In this document: positions 36,807 to 46,194 of the stretch, one piece after another
Layout of the letters: every line of letters begins with the position of its first letter
Numbering within the stretch: position 1 is the stretch's first letter
NCBI RefSeq assembly: GCF_003996965.1
Contig: NZ_QWDM01000006.1
Location: 62,001 to 126,000 of the forward strand
Direction of reading: 5' to 3'
Source of the DNA: Flavobacterium cupreum
GTDB lineage: Bacteria; Bacteroidota; Bacteroidia; Flavobacteriales; Flavobacteriaceae
DNA: 64,000 bases
Notes under the pieces: model-generated
The model's database searches: none
Told to the model about the DNA's origin: nothing
The model's input: only the letters and a program-made list of their open reading frames with translations
Translations under genes and position numbers: made by a program

Positions 36807-37421
36807 ATGTACACACCTGAGATATACAAAAACGAAGATCCGGAATCGATCAGAACTTTTTTAAAAGAGAACAGTTTTGGCATTCTGATCAATCAGACCC
36901 ACGGGAAATTATGCGCTACCCATATTCCGATAGAACTCGAAACGAATGCTGACGGCAAAGAAGTGTTGCAGGGACATATTTCAAAATTAAATCCGCAGGC
37001 GGAAGGATTTGCAGAAAACGATCAGGTTCTTGCTGTATTTTCGGGTCCTCACAGTTACATTTCTTCTTCGTGGTACGATCATGAAAATGTGCCGACATGG
37101 AATTATATAGCCGTACATGTTTACGGCCGTATCAAAATAACGGATGAAACCGCAACCATCGAATCCCTTAGAAAATTGGTTAACAAATACGAAACTGGCT
37201 CAGAGAACCCGGTTCGTGTGGAGGATCTCTCAGCAAAAACCATGCGTGAGGCCCGGGGAGTTTTTGGTTTTGAGATTGAAATCGATGAAATTCAGGCCAC
37301 AAAAAAACTATCGCAAAACAGGGACGATCACAATTATAAAAATATAATTTCGGAGTTGGAAAAGACTGAAAACCCTCAGGCTATTGCTGTTGCGAAAGAA
37401 ATGTCAAAATGCCGAAAGTAA
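36807..37421 (+). CDS. PaiB-type FMN-binding protein
   Basis: 204 residues from the ATG at 36807 (MYTPEIYKNED, the usual PaiB start). Family blocks: ILINQTHGKLCATHIPIELE, LQGHISKLNPQA, AVFSGPHSYISSSWYDHENVPTWNYIAVHVYG. PaiB-like proteins have a split-barrel flavin-binding fold and are annotated as transcription regulators in Bacillus, though a redox or degradative role is possible. It lies downstream of murB. Confidence 0.9.
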   Translation: MYTPEIYKNEDPESIRTFLKENSFGILINQTHGKLCATHIPIELETNADGKEVLQGHISKLNPQAEGFAENDQVLAVFSGPHSYISSSWYDHENVPTWNYIAVHVYGRIKITDETATIESLRKLVNKYETGSENPVRVEDLSAKTMREARGVFGFEIEIDEIQATKKLSQNRDDHNYKNIISELEKTENPQAIAVAKEMSKCRK

Positions 37422-37435
37422 ATCGGTATTAATCA

Positions 37436-37465
37436 TTGAAAATTAGGAATTCATAAGTACATTTG
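37436..37465 (+). promoter_or_regulatory. Promoter of the GT2 glycosyltransferase gene
   Basis: TTG at 37436-37438, a 19-base spacer and TACATTTG at 37458-37465 give an exact Flavobacterium-type promoter. The predicted leader is about 35 bases. Confidence 0.8.
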
Positions 37466-37504
37466 CACGCGCAAGATTCAGAAATTAAAAGACATTAAAA
37501 TCAG

Positions 37505-38611
37505 ATGCTTACATTCATTTTTTACTTTTTTATTGCTATTGTTGTTCTACAACTTTCTTACTATCTGGGTATTTTCGGAAAATTTGCTTTCGGCAAACCA
37601 CAAAGCATTACACCAAAAAACATTCCTGTTTCTGTGATTGTCTGTGCCAAAAATGAAGAAGAAAACGTAAAAAAATACATTCCCTTATTAGCGGAACAAA
37701 ACTATCCTGATTTTGAAATTGTTTTAATTGATGACGCCTCAAGTGATGAAACGCTGGAAGTTTTTGAAGAATTTGAAAAACAATACGATAACATCCGTTT
37801 GGTAAAAGTAGAAAATAATGAAGCCTTCTGGGGCAACAAAAAATATGCTTTGACACTAGGGATTAAAGCTTCCAAAAAAGAGTACCTTTTGTTTACGGAT
37901 GCCGATTGTTATCCGACATCAAAAGACTGGATTACGGCAATGACTTCGCAGTTTACCATGAACAAAACCATTGTTTTAGGGTATGGAGGTTATGAAAGAA
38001 GAGAGCGCTCTTTGTTGAATAAATTAATTCGATTTGAAACCGTTCTGACCGCAGTACAATATTTCTCCTGGGCAAAAGTCGGCCTTCCTTACATGGGCGT
38101 TGGGCGAAATTTAGCGTACAAAAAGGAAGAATTTTTTAATGTAAATGGTTTTATTGAGCATATTCAGGTTCGTTCGGGTGATGATGACCTCTTCATCAAT
38201 CAGGCTGCCAATAAAAGCAATACTACCATTTCTTTTACTCCCGAAAGTTTCACGTATTCCAAACCAAAAGAGACCTACGGAGAATGGTTTTCCCAAAAAA
38301 GAAGACATGTTTCTACCGCAAATTATTACAAAGTTTTTGATAAAATTCAGTTAGGTCTTTTTTATACCTCACAATTATTCTTCTTTTTATTAGTTATACT
38401 TCTGCTGTCTTTTCAATTTCAGTGGATCGCTGTATTGGCTTTATTGGCCACACGCTATACCATTGCATGGATTGTAATGGGATTTTCAGCAGGAAAACTG
38501 AAGGAGAAAGATTTAAAAGTATGGTTTCCTGTTGTAGAAATCATGCTTATATTCACGCAAATTAATATCTTTATAACTAATATCTTTTCAAAACCTGTAC
38601 ATTGGAAATAA
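37505..38611 (+). CDS. Membrane glycosyltransferase, family 2 type
   Basis: 368 residues. One N-terminal transmembrane segment precedes a GT-A domain with VSVIVCAKNEEENVKKYIP, DFEIVLIDDASSDETLEVFEEF, and the DXD motif in LLFTDADCYP (near 140). A QKRRHVSTANYY block follows near 262. Two C-terminal hydrophobic segments (about 285-335) give a membrane exit. It should make a polyprenyl- or lipid-linked sugar or a polysaccharide. Its last 10 bases overlap the next gene. Confidence 0.92.
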   Translation: MLTFIFYFFIAIVVLQLSYYLGIFGKFAFGKPQSITPKNIPVSVIVCAKNEEENVKKYIPLLAEQNYPDFEIVLIDDASSDETLEVFEEFEKQYDNIRLVKVENNEAFWGNKKYALTLGIKASKKEYLLFTDADCYPTSKDWITAMTSQFTMNKTIVLGYGGYERRERSLLNKLIRFETVLTAVQYFSWAKVGLPYMGVGRNLAYKKEEFFNVNGFIEHIQVRSGDDDLFINQAANKSNTTISFTPESFTYSKPKETYGEWFSQKRRHVSTANYYKVFDKIQLGLFYTSQLFFFLLVILLLSFQFQWIAVLALLATRYTIAWIVMGFSAGKLKEKDLKVWFPVVEIMLIFTQINIFITNIFSKPVHWK

Positions 38612-39153
38612 ATTCTAAAATAGAAAAAGCAAAAAAAGGCGATCAGATCGCCTTTACTTTTTTGTTGGATTTCTATTGGAATGAAGTGTACGGTTTTATG
38701 CTCAAACGTACCGAAAACGAAACTACTGCCGAAGATATTACCATTGAGACTTTCTCAAAAGCTTTCGACAAAATTGCCTCATATAATCCTGAATTTCAGT
38801 TCAACACCTGGTTAATTGCAATTGCAAAAAATGTTTACATTGATTTACTACGCAAAAAGAAAACCAATCTTTTTATAGAAATTACTGATACTGAGGACCA
38901 ACAGGCCTATAATATCGCCGACACTACTCCGTCTGCTGAAGATGCCTTAATCAAAGAGCAAAACCTTTCGCGTTTACTGCAATGCATCAAAGAATTGAAA
39001 CCACATTATCAGGAAGTAATTCACCTGCGTTATTTTCAGGAAATGACTTATCAGGAAATTGCACTCAAGATTGATGAGCCTTTAAGCAACGTAAAAGTAA
39101 AATTACTCCGCGCTAAAAAATTGTTAGCCGAAATCATCGAACGTAAAAGATAA
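38602..39153 (+). CDS. ECF-type RNA polymerase sigma factor
   Basis: 183 residues from a TTG at 38602 that overlaps the glycosyltransferase stop; no better start is present. Region 2 reads AFTFLLDFYWNEVYGFMLKRTENETTAEDITIETFSKAF with FNTWLIAIAKNVYIDLLRKKK. Region 4 reads CIKELKPHYQEVIHLRYFQEMTYQEIALKIDEPLSNVKVKLLRAKKLL with a helix-turn-helix. No anti-sigma gene follows; the next gene is tonB. Coupling to a glycosyltransferase suggests envelope control, by context only. Confidence 0.92.
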   Translation: MEINSKIEKAKKGDQIAFTFLLDFYWNEVYGFMLKRTENETTAEDITIETFSKAFDKIASYNPEFQFNTWLIAIAKNVYIDLLRKKKTNLFIEITDTEDQQAYNIADTTPSAEDALIKEQNLSRLLQCIKELKPHYQEVIHLRYFQEMTYQEIALKIDEPLSNVKVKLLRAKKLLAEIIERKR

Positions 39154-39319
39154 TTTATTATCTTTAGTTAAAGATTAAAATAGCCATGTATTTTTTCTTA
39201 AAAAATTAAAATTTCCACAAACCCTTAACATGTTCTTTTGTTTTTATTGTCCAATCAAAATTTAAAAATTTTGTTGCTTATGATTTAATGTTTACTTAAC
39301 CTTAAAATCCAATCTAATT

Positions 39320-40141
39320 ATGTCTAAACTAAGCATCTATGAAACCAAGTGGACCAATCTTGTTTTCGAAAACAAAAACAAAGAATACGGCGCGTACCAA
39401 TTACGCCAGGAAAGTTCTAAAAATTCAATAACAGCTTTATTTGCAGGATTGCTAGTCATAGCAACTTTAGGAAGTGCCTCTGTTTTAATTAACAAATTGA
39501 AACCAGCAGAGATCATTGACACAATACCTACAGACCTTCCCATGGATCCTGTTGTTGTTACAAAAGTAGACCTGATTCGGGACATACCGCCCGCTCCTCC
39601 TGCACCACCGCAAAGCGCTTCGACGCCATTAACTGAAGTAGTTCAGTTTATAAATCCTGTTGTAGTGGCAGCTGAAGAGGCTGTGCAAGAGATTGCTCCG
39701 AATAAAGTAAATGCACCCGTAGTGGAAAACACTAGCGGAACAGGCGCTCCTACTACTAATATTTTACCATCAAATGGTACTGGCGGACAGGTTGCTTCAG
39801 CAGCTCCGTCCACTAATGAACCTTTGCTTGCTGCAACATTAGACAAACAACCTGAATTTCCGGGGGGAATGGCTAAATTTTACACTTTCGTTGGAAATAA
39901 TTTCCAAAGACCGGAACTGGATGCTGAAAGAACTTTACAGGTTTATGTTTCTTTTGTAGTTGAAAAAGACGGTTCCTTAACAGATATCCTGGTAAAAAAA
40001 GATCCGGGTTACGGAATGGGAAAAGAAGCTATTCGTGTGCTGAAATCATTAAAAACAAAATGGAGCCCTGGTATCTTAGACGGAAAACCGGTTCGCACCG
40101 CATACAATCTTCCAATTACAATAAAAACGGAACTGGAATAA
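39320..40141 (+). CDS. Energy transducer TonB
   Basis: 273 residues. The start YETKWTNLVFENKNKEYGAYQLRQ is usual for Bacteroidota TonB. One transmembrane segment (about 37-58) is followed by a Pro-rich periplasmic spacer (PPAPPAPPQ near 92-99). The C-terminal TonB domain (about 175-270) has PEFPGGMAKFYTFV and VQVYVSF-like strands, ending in LPITIKTELE. It couples the proton gradient through ExbBD to receptors such as SusC. Several TonB copies are normal, so no numbered gene name is given. Confidence 0.93.
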   Translation: MSKLSIYETKWTNLVFENKNKEYGAYQLRQESSKNSITALFAGLLVIATLGSASVLINKLKPAEIIDTIPTDLPMDPVVVTKVDLIRDIPPAPPAPPQSASTPLTEVVQFINPVVVAAEEAVQEIAPNKVNAPVVENTSGTGAPTTNILPSNGTGGQVASAAPSTNEPLLAATLDKQPEFPGGMAKFYTFVGNNFQRPELDAERTLQVYVSFVVEKDGSLTDILVKKDPGYGMGKEAIRVLKSLKTKWSPGILDGKPVRTAYNLPITIKTELE

Positions 40142-40152
40142 CAAAACAAAGA

Positions 40153-40178
40153 AGCAGAATTTAGGTTCTGCTTTTTTT
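40153..40178 (+). terminator. Terminator after tonB
   Basis: AGCAGAA (40153-40159) pairs with TTCTGCT (40166-40172), followed by a run of T to 40178. Confidence 0.85.
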
Positions 40179-40372
40179 ATGGTTTTTTAATACCCTAATT
40201 AAAAAATGAAGATCATTAAAGTTTAACTTCGATTCAACAATATCATCTTTTTTACTTTCTTTTATATTAACTCCTTTCATTATAAAATCAAAAACCAATT
40301 CCTAAAATCAGTAAAATCAATTACATTTACAGTACTTAAAGAGAATTGTATTAAAAATTAAAAACAATAAAA

Positions 40373-40753
40373 ATGGGAATATTTTCGGCTATTCTTGGCA
40401 ATGCTGGTTCAGTAAGTCAGGAAGATTTGATTAAAAAATACGGACAACTTTTAACGGATAAGGAAGAAATTGAAATGGGTTTCAAACTGATTCGCGATAC
40501 TTTTATCTTCACCAACAAAAGATTAATTCTGATTGACGTACAAGGAATTACGGGAAGCAAGACAGAATACAAATCAATTGCATACAAAAGTATCACGCGC
40601 TTCAGCGTAGAAACTGCAGGTACTTTTGAACTTGACGCTGAATTGAAAATCTGGGTATCCAGTGAATTACAGCCAAGCATCGTAAAACAATTTAACAAAT
40701 CAGTGAATGTGTACGATGTACAAAAAGTTTTAGCGTATCATGTTTTAGGATAG
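40373..40753 (+). CDS. Bacterial PH-domain protein
   Basis: 126 residues forming a single bPH_1 domain: GQLLTDKEEIEMGFKLIRDTFIFTNKRLILIDVQGITGSKTEYKSIAYKSITRFSVETAGTFELDAELKIWV. The strand order and the FTNKRLI and YKSI motifs are characteristic. Function is unknown; these proteins can bind ligands or partners. It is flanked by terminators, so probably monocistronic. Confidence 0.92.
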   Translation: MGIFSAILGNAGSVSQEDLIKKYGQLLTDKEEIEMGFKLIRDTFIFTNKRLILIDVQGITGSKTEYKSIAYKSITRFSVETAGTFELDAELKIWVSSELQPSIVKQFNKSVNVYDVQKVLAYHVLG

Positions 40754-40764
40754 TATAAAAACTA

Positions 40765-40800
40765 AAACCCCGACAAATAACTTGTCGGGGTTTGTTTTTT
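40765..40800 (+). terminator. Terminator after the PH-domain gene
   Basis: The 12-bp perfect stem AAACCCCGACAA (40765-40776) / TTGTCGGGGTTT (40782-40793) has a 5-base loop and is followed by TTTTTT. It may also serve the convergent M48 gene. Confidence 0.92.
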
Positions 40801-40817
40801 ATAGCAATCCGGAATTC

Positions 40818-41681
40818 TTATTTCTTCTTAGTAGTTTTCTTTGTTGCTTTCGCTTTTTTAGCCGGTACAGGAACTGTGTTTACAATTTTTTGCTGCACAT
40901 AAGGTTTGTACAAACCATCTTTTTCCGCTCTTGCCTTGGCGTCGTCAGCTCTCTTTTTAGAGTCCGGGTGTGAACTCATCATCTGATCAATAAAGGAAGC
41001 TTCAGTTCCTTCGCTCATTTTGGCCAAAATCCTGAAAGCAGATTCTTCGGCATTGATGTTATACCCATTTTGCTTTAAAAAATTGTACGCAAACAAATCC
41101 GCCTCAGTTTCCTGTTTTCTGCTGTGTTTACTGTCGATTAAAGCACTCCCGATTTTTCCTAACTGGCTATCCGTTACTGACGTAATCTTTGCCGATTGCG
41201 AAGAAACACCATCAATTAAGGCTTCTTTCTGGTAAGCTGCACGCATTGCATCCCTCGAATCATTATTGGCAACGTGACCAATTTCATGTCCGATTACAGC
41301 CAGCAATTCATTATCATCCATAATATCCATCAAACCAGAATATACACGAACACTTCCGTCTGCTGTTGCAAATGCATTTACTTCTTTTACTTTATATACT
41401 TTGTAGTTTAAAGTATATCCTTCACCGGCACTGTGTTTGCCAAAAACCCTGTTTAATCGGATTGCATATCCATCTGTTGCCGGTGCAACCTGATGTTCTG
41501 CATCTAATTTTACAACTGCTTCTTTAGACAAAGCTGCAGCATCAGCATTGCTAAGGGTAAAACCTGCAACTCCTTTCTGCACTGCTCCAAGGGCTTTTTC
41601 ACCAAAATTAATTTGTGCATGTATACTGGTAAAACTAAAGGCAGCAAACAAAGCACCTGATATAATAAATTTCTTTTTCAT
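40818..41681 (-). CDS. Secreted M48-family metallopeptidase
   Basis: 287 residues with a signal peptide (ends near Ile-His-Ala 20-22). The zinc motif HEIGHVANN (HExxH) lies near residue 134, and the third ligand Glu in ETEADLFAYNFLKQNGYN near 196. A SHPDSKKRADDAKARA block and a Lys-rich tail (KKAKATKKTTKKK) end the protein. It resembles BepA/LoiP-type periplasmic proteases that control outer-membrane protein quality. Its promoter lies in the 331-bp divergent gap before lipA. Confidence 0.93.
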   Translation of the reverse strand: MKKKFIISGALFAAFSFTSIHAQINFGEKALGAVQKGVAGFTLSNADAAALSKEAVVKLDAEHQVAPATDGYAIRLNRVFGKHSAGEGYTLNYKVYKVKEVNAFATADGSVRVYSGLMDIMDDNELLAVIGHEIGHVANNDSRDAMRAAYQKEALIDGVSSQSAKITSVTDSQLGKIGSALIDSKHSRKQETEADLFAYNFLKQNGYNINAEESAFRILAKMSEGTEASFIDQMMSSHPDSKKRADDAKARAEKDGLYKPYVQQKIVNTVPVPAKKAKATKKTTKKK

Positions 41682-42012
41682 GTTTTTATCTTATTACAAT
41701 TTAACAACAAATGTACTATTAACAAAATACTATTTTATCTCTTTCCGACTAATTTTATAACAAATAAAGATATAAATTTTAAACAAGTAAAATTCAAACA
41801 CCTGTCAATATTGTGCATCTTAAATCAATACATAAATAAAAACCTAAACAGATCAGCATAGCTTCCTTTTTTAAATTAAAATTTTAACAATAGGGATAAA
41901 TTATCTTCAACGAGTGCGTTCTCAGAATCAAAACACGCTATTCGCAAATTAACCTGTAAACAAATCTCCAAATAAACTACATTCCGTATCTTTGTGCTTT
42001 GAATTTTGATAT
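41682..42012. other. Divergent gap between the M48 gene and lipA
   Basis: About 331 bp, very AT-rich. It holds the lipA -7 element TATCTTTG at 41987-41994 (leader about 12 bases); a matching -33 TTG is not clear. Nothing else is recognised. Confidence 0.55.
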
Positions 42013-42879
42013 ATGGAAACAGTCATTGAAAATATACCAACCGGAAAACCTAAATGGTTAAAAGTAAAACTTCCTATTGGACAAAAATATACTGAACTTC
42101 GTGGTTTGGTCGATAAATACAGCTTAAATACAATTTGTACCTCAGGAAGCTGCCCAAATATGGGGGAATGCTGGGGAGAAGGTACGGCCACTTTTATGAT
42201 TCTTGGAAACGTTTGTACCCGTTCCTGCGGATTTTGCGGTGTAAAAACCGGAAGACCGGAAACGGTAGATTGGGACGAGCCGGAAAAAGTAGCCCGTTCG
42301 ATCAAAATCATGAACATAAAACATGCTGTAATTACAAGTGTTGACAGAGATGATTTAAAAGACGGTGGTTCCATCATCTGGATTGAAACTGTAAAAGCAA
42401 TTCGCAGAATGAATCCTAATACCACTCTTGAGACTTTAATTCCGGACTTTCAGGGAATTGAAAGAAACATTGACAGGATTGTAGAAGCGAATCCTGAAGT
42501 AGTGTCCCACAATGTCGAAACGGTTCGCCGTTTAACACGTGAAGTACGTATTCAGGCGAAATATGATCGCAGTCTTGAAGTTTTACGTTATTTAAAAGAA
42601 AAAGGAATCAACAGAACCAAATCCGGAATTATGCTCGGACTTGGCGAAACGGAAGAAGAAGTTTTCCAGACCATGACCGATTTAAGAAATGCAAATGTAG
42701 ATGTGGTGACCATCGGACAATACCTGCAGCCAAGTAAAAAACATTTACCGGTAAAAGAATTTATTACGCCTGATCAGTTTGCCAAATACGAAAAGTTTGG
42801 TCTTGAGCTGGGTTTCCGCCATGTAGAAAGCGGACCATTGGTTCGTTCTTCCTATAAAGCACAAAAACATATTTTATAG
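42013..42879 (+). CDS. lipA: Lipoyl synthase
   Basis: 288 residues. The auxiliary 4Fe-4S cluster motif is [13 protein letters not shown] (40-52), the radical-SAM cluster is [10 protein letters not shown] (67-76), and the C-terminal RSSYKA motif supplies the Ser ligand. Conserved HNVETV and GLGETEEEV blocks are present. It inserts two sulfurs into octanoyl chains on E2 and H proteins to make lipoate for pyruvate and oxoglutarate dehydrogenases. Cytoplasmic. Confidence 0.98.
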   Translation: METVIENIPTGKPKWLKVKLPIGQKYTELRGLVDKYSLNTICTSGSCPNMGECWGEGTATFMILGNVCTRSCGFCGVKTGRPETVDWDEPEKVARSIKIMNIKHAVITSVDRDDLKDGGSIIWIETVKAIRRMNPNTTLETLIPDFQGIERNIDRIVEANPEVVSHNVETVRRLTREVRIQAKYDRSLEVLRYLKEKGINRTKSGIMLGLGETEEEVFQTMTDLRNANVDVVTIGQYLQPSKKHLPVKEFITPDQFAKYEKFGLELGFRHVESGPLVRSSYKAQKHIL

Positions 42880-42891
42880 AATAAGGTTATT

Positions 42892-42954
42892 CGTTTAACC
42901 GGTTAATTGTTTAATCGTATTGCAATTAAGCGATTAACCGGTTAACGATTAAAC
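42892..42954. repeat. AACCGGTT-containing inverted repeat between lipA and gap
   Basis: The words CGTTTAACCGGTTAA (left) and CGATTAACCGGTTAACG (right) and a second pair TTTAATCG/CGATTAA(AC) make a long imperfect hairpin. No T-run follows on the plus strand; it could be a dispersed element or a processing site. Confidence 0.5.
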
Positions 42955-42969
42955 AAATAAACATAAAGA

Positions 42970-43968
42970 TTGAAAACAAGAATTGCTATAAACGGTTTTG
43001 GAAGAATTGGAAGAAATTTATTCCGTCTGCTTTTAAACCATCCTGAAATTGAAGTTGTTGCTATTAACGATATTGCAGATAACAAAACCATGTCGCATTT
43101 GATAAAATACGACAGTATTCATGGTGTTTTACCTTTTAAAGTAGGCCATGATGAAAAAAGTATTACTATCGATGGAAAGCATTTTTTATTTTTTCATGAA
43201 AAAAGCATTTCGAATTTAGACTGGAAAAGCCATTCTATAGATTTTGTGGTAGAATGTACAGGAAAGTACAAAACCCATGAGGAACTAAATGCACACATTG
43301 AAGCAGGGGCAAAAAGAGTGATCCTTTCGGCTCCTTCTGAAGTTGACACCATAAAAACAGTCGTTCTTGGAGTTAATGAAAACATTCTGGATGGAACTGA
43401 AACCATAGTTTCGAATGCAAGCTGTACCACAAACAATGCCGCTCCGATGATCAAAATCATCGACGAATTATGCGGAATTGAACAGGCATACATTACAACA
43501 ATACATTCCTACACTACCGACCAAAGTCTTCACGACCAGCCACATAAGGATTTACGCCGTGCCAGAGGTGCCAGTCAGTCGATTGTTCCGACAACTACAG
43601 GTGCTGCTAAGGCTTTAACAAAAATTTTCCCTAAATTGCATGAAAAAATAGGGGGTTGCGGAATTCGTGTTCCTGTTCCGGATGGTTCATTGACCGATAT
43701 TACGTTTAATGTAAAACGTGCTGTTACCATCGAAGAAATCAATACTGCTTTTGAAAACGCCTCAAATACAAGTTTAAAAGGAATATTAGATTACACAGAA
43801 GATCCGATCGTATCGGTTGATGTAATTGGCAATACAAATTCGTGCCTGTTTGACGCACAACTAACTTCCGTTATTGATAAAATGGTGAAAGTTGTTGGCT
43901 GGTATGATAATGAAATTGGCTATTCATCAAGATTGATTGATTTGATTCTGCTGATGAGAAAAGCATAA
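42970..43968 (+). CDS. gap: Glyceraldehyde-3-phosphate dehydrogenase, type I
   Basis: 332 residues. The start codon at 42970 is TTG (TTGAAAACAAGAATTGC). NAD-binding INGFGRIGRN (7-16), the catalytic Cys in NASCTTNNAAP (near 150) and HSYTTDQSLHD, plus the C-terminal VGWYDNEIGYSSR, are all present. It converts glyceraldehyde-3-phosphate to 1,3-bisphosphoglycerate with NAD in glycolysis. Bacteroidota often carry two gap copies; this one may favour glycolysis or gluconeogenesis, which the sequence does not decide. Confidence 0.95.
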   Translation: MKTRIAINGFGRIGRNLFRLLLNHPEIEVVAINDIADNKTMSHLIKYDSIHGVLPFKVGHDEKSITIDGKHFLFFHEKSISNLDWKSHSIDFVVECTGKYKTHEELNAHIEAGAKRVILSAPSEVDTIKTVVLGVNENILDGTETIVSNASCTTNNAAPMIKIIDELCGIEQAYITTIHSYTTDQSLHDQPHKDLRRARGASQSIVPTTTGAAKALTKIFPKLHEKIGGCGIRVPVPDGSLTDITFNVKRAVTIEEINTAFENASNTSLKGILDYTEDPIVSVDVIGNTNSCLFDAQLTSVIDKMVKVVGWYDNEIGYSSRLIDLILLMRKA

Positions 43969-43995
43969 GATTCATTGTAAGAAGCACTGCGATAC

Positions 43996-46167
43996 ATGAA
44001 ACACTACCTTTTAATTCTGATTAGTTTTTTCAATACGTTTTTGTATTCTCAGGGCAAACAGAATACAGACAGCATTGTCTATTATAACAGGCTGGCCAAT
44101 AATAATCTTCAGGACAGGGAGTACGATCAGGCTATTTTTTTCACACAAAAATCCATTGCTTTTTGTGCTTCAAATAACAAATCGGAAAATTTAGCCAATC
44201 AGACTTTTAAGCTTGGCAAAATTTATTACAACGTCGGGAATTATGAAGATGCCCTTAAAAACTTTCATAAAAGTGTTTCTTTATTCAACAGGGTTAAGCC
44301 TACTTGTACCAAGGCCCTTGCCCTGCATTACATCGGCATAACAAATACTACACAGGGAAATTACCAAACTGCCGAGCTGTATTACAAAAAAGCGGAGAAC
44401 CTTCTAAAGGAATTAAATATTGCTGATAGTGCCGAAATTTTAAGCTATCAGAAAGCAATGGCATTCAAGGCAAACCATAACTATCCTTTAGCTGTAAAAA
44501 CTTTTCAAAGAATCATTAAAAAACAGGGCAACGGCTCCATTTTAAAAGCAAAAGCAGATTCATACTACCAACTGGGCCTGCTTAAAAACCAGCTGAAACA
44601 AAATGATTCTGCCATCATTTATTTTGACAATGCTTTGGAAATTAACGCTAAAAGCAATGATTTAGCCCAAAAATCAAAAATCATTCTGGCCATCAGCCAG
44701 TATTACAAAAAACAAAAGAACTTTGATCTCGCCTATTCTTATCTGAACGAACATTATCAGATTGAGAACTATATCCTAAAAATAAAAAATGCTAAATTAG
44801 ACGTAAACGAGTTTGAAAAATTTAAAAAAAATCAATCGATCAACAAAACGCTGAAACGCGAGAGCGAAGAAAAAATTCAGTTAAAAACCTATCGTTACTC
44901 TAAGCTGGTGAGTATTTTAGCAATTGCCTTAATTTCAATTTTGTCCCTTTTGAGTCTGGCTTTGTACAAAAACAATATTATTCGAAATCAGAATAATATA
45001 CTTTTGAGGGAGAAGAACAAGGAGCTTATCCTGGCCAAAAACAAAGCTGAAAAAGCGTCAAAGGCCAGATCTGAATTTTTGTCAACCGTAAGTCACGAAC
45101 TTCGCACACCGCTAAATGCCATAAACGGAATTACACATTTACTGCTGGAAGACAATCCTAAAAAAACACAGTTGAAATACCTGGAATCTTTAAAATTCTC
45201 CGGAAATTACCTGACTACTTTTATTAACGAAATTCTCGAGATCAATAAAATTGATTCTACAAAAGTAGAAATTGAAAACATTTCCTTTAATCTGAAAGAG
45301 TTATTATTCAACATTCAAAGTTCCTTAAAAGAGTTAGCTACCGCCAATAAAAATTATTTTAATCTTGAAATAGACAAAACCATTCCGGACAATTTAATTG
45401 GCGATCCAACAAAACTTTCGCAGATTATACTCAACTTAATTAACAATGCTTTAAAATTCACACAAAACGGGCAGGTAAGCGTAATTGCGAAATTGTATGC
45501 TATCGAAAATGATAATGCAACGGTTTATTTCGAAATTGTAGACACCGGAATTGGAATTCCCGAAGATAAACTGCAAACTGTTTTTGAAAGTTTTTCTCAG
45601 GGATCCATAGAGGTGAATCGAAAATACGGCGGAACCGGTCTCGGACTTACGATTGTCAAGAAATTAATTGAACTTCTGGGCGGGGAAATAAAACTGAAAA
45701 GCGAAGTGGACAAAGGCTCTACTTTCACCTTCAGATTAGACTTCAGAATCAATAAAGAACCTCTTGAAATAAAGGAAGAAACAAAATCCTACGACGATAA
45801 ACAATTAAAAAACAAATCGATCTTATTGATTGAAGACAACAAAATCAATCAGATGATTACCCGAAAAATGCTCGAAAACAAATCAATCATCTGCGAAATA
45901 ATCGATAATGGAGAAGATGCTGTTGAGCTATTGAAAATAAGAAAATTCGATATGATTCTAATGGACGTTCATTTACCCGGAATCAACGGAACGACCGCTA
46001 CAAAACAAATCAGGGAATTTGACAAAATCACTCCTATCATTGCCTTAACAGCTATATCGCTGGACGAAAACAGAGATATGCTATTGTCTTTCGGAATGAA
46101 TGATGTGATTACAAAGCCATTCGTTCCTGACGAATTTTACAGTATTATTGCGACATTTTTTGACTAA
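43996..46167 (+). CDS. TPR-containing hybrid histidine kinase/response regulator
   Basis: 723 residues. Signal peptide, then a periplasmic TPR array (about 25-285), one transmembrane segment (about 304-326), a coiled linker, HisKA (FLSTVSHELRTPLNAI, phospho-His near 374), HATPase (NLINNALKFTQNG, DTGIGIP, GGTGLGLTIVKK) and a C-terminal receiver (IEDNKINQ, phospho-Asp in LMDVHLPG near 654, TKPF). There is no output domain, so a phosphorelay to another protein is expected. It follows gap by 27 bases. Confidence 0.95.
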   Translation: MKHYLLILISFFNTFLYSQGKQNTDSIVYYNRLANNNLQDREYDQAIFFTQKSIAFCASNNKSENLANQTFKLGKIYYNVGNYEDALKNFHKSVSLFNRVKPTCTKALALHYIGITNTTQGNYQTAELYYKKAENLLKELNIADSAEILSYQKAMAFKANHNYPLAVKTFQRIIKKQGNGSILKAKADSYYQLGLLKNQLKQNDSAIIYFDNALEINAKSNDLAQKSKIILAISQYYKKQKNFDLAYSYLNEHYQIENYILKIKNAKLDVNEFEKFKKNQSINKTLKRESEEKIQLKTYRYSKLVSILAIALISILSLLSLALYKNNIIRNQNNILLREKNKELILAKNKAEKASKARSEFLSTVSHELRTPLNAINGITHLLLEDNPKKTQLKYLESLKFSGNYLTTFINEILEINKIDSTKVEIENISFNLKELLFNIQSSLKELATANKNYFNLEIDKTIPDNLIGDPTKLSQIILNLINNALKFTQNGQVSVIAKLYAIENDNATVYFEIVDTGIGIPEDKLQTVFESFSQGSIEVNRKYGGTGLGLTIVKKLIELLGGEIKLKSEVDKGSTFTFRLDFRINKEPLEIKEETKSYDDKQLKNKSILLIEDNKINQMITRKMLENKSIICEIIDNGEDAVELLKIRKFDMILMDVHLPGINGTTATKQIREFDKITPIIALTAISLDENRDMLLSFGMNDVITKPFVPDEFYSIIATFFD

Positions 46168-46194
46168 AAACCAGGCTTGTGAGAAGCTAAGTTG

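Noticed and set aside
41949..42425. Minus-strand ORF covering the start of lipA
   Set aside because: Antisense shadow of the intact LipA frame and its promoter.
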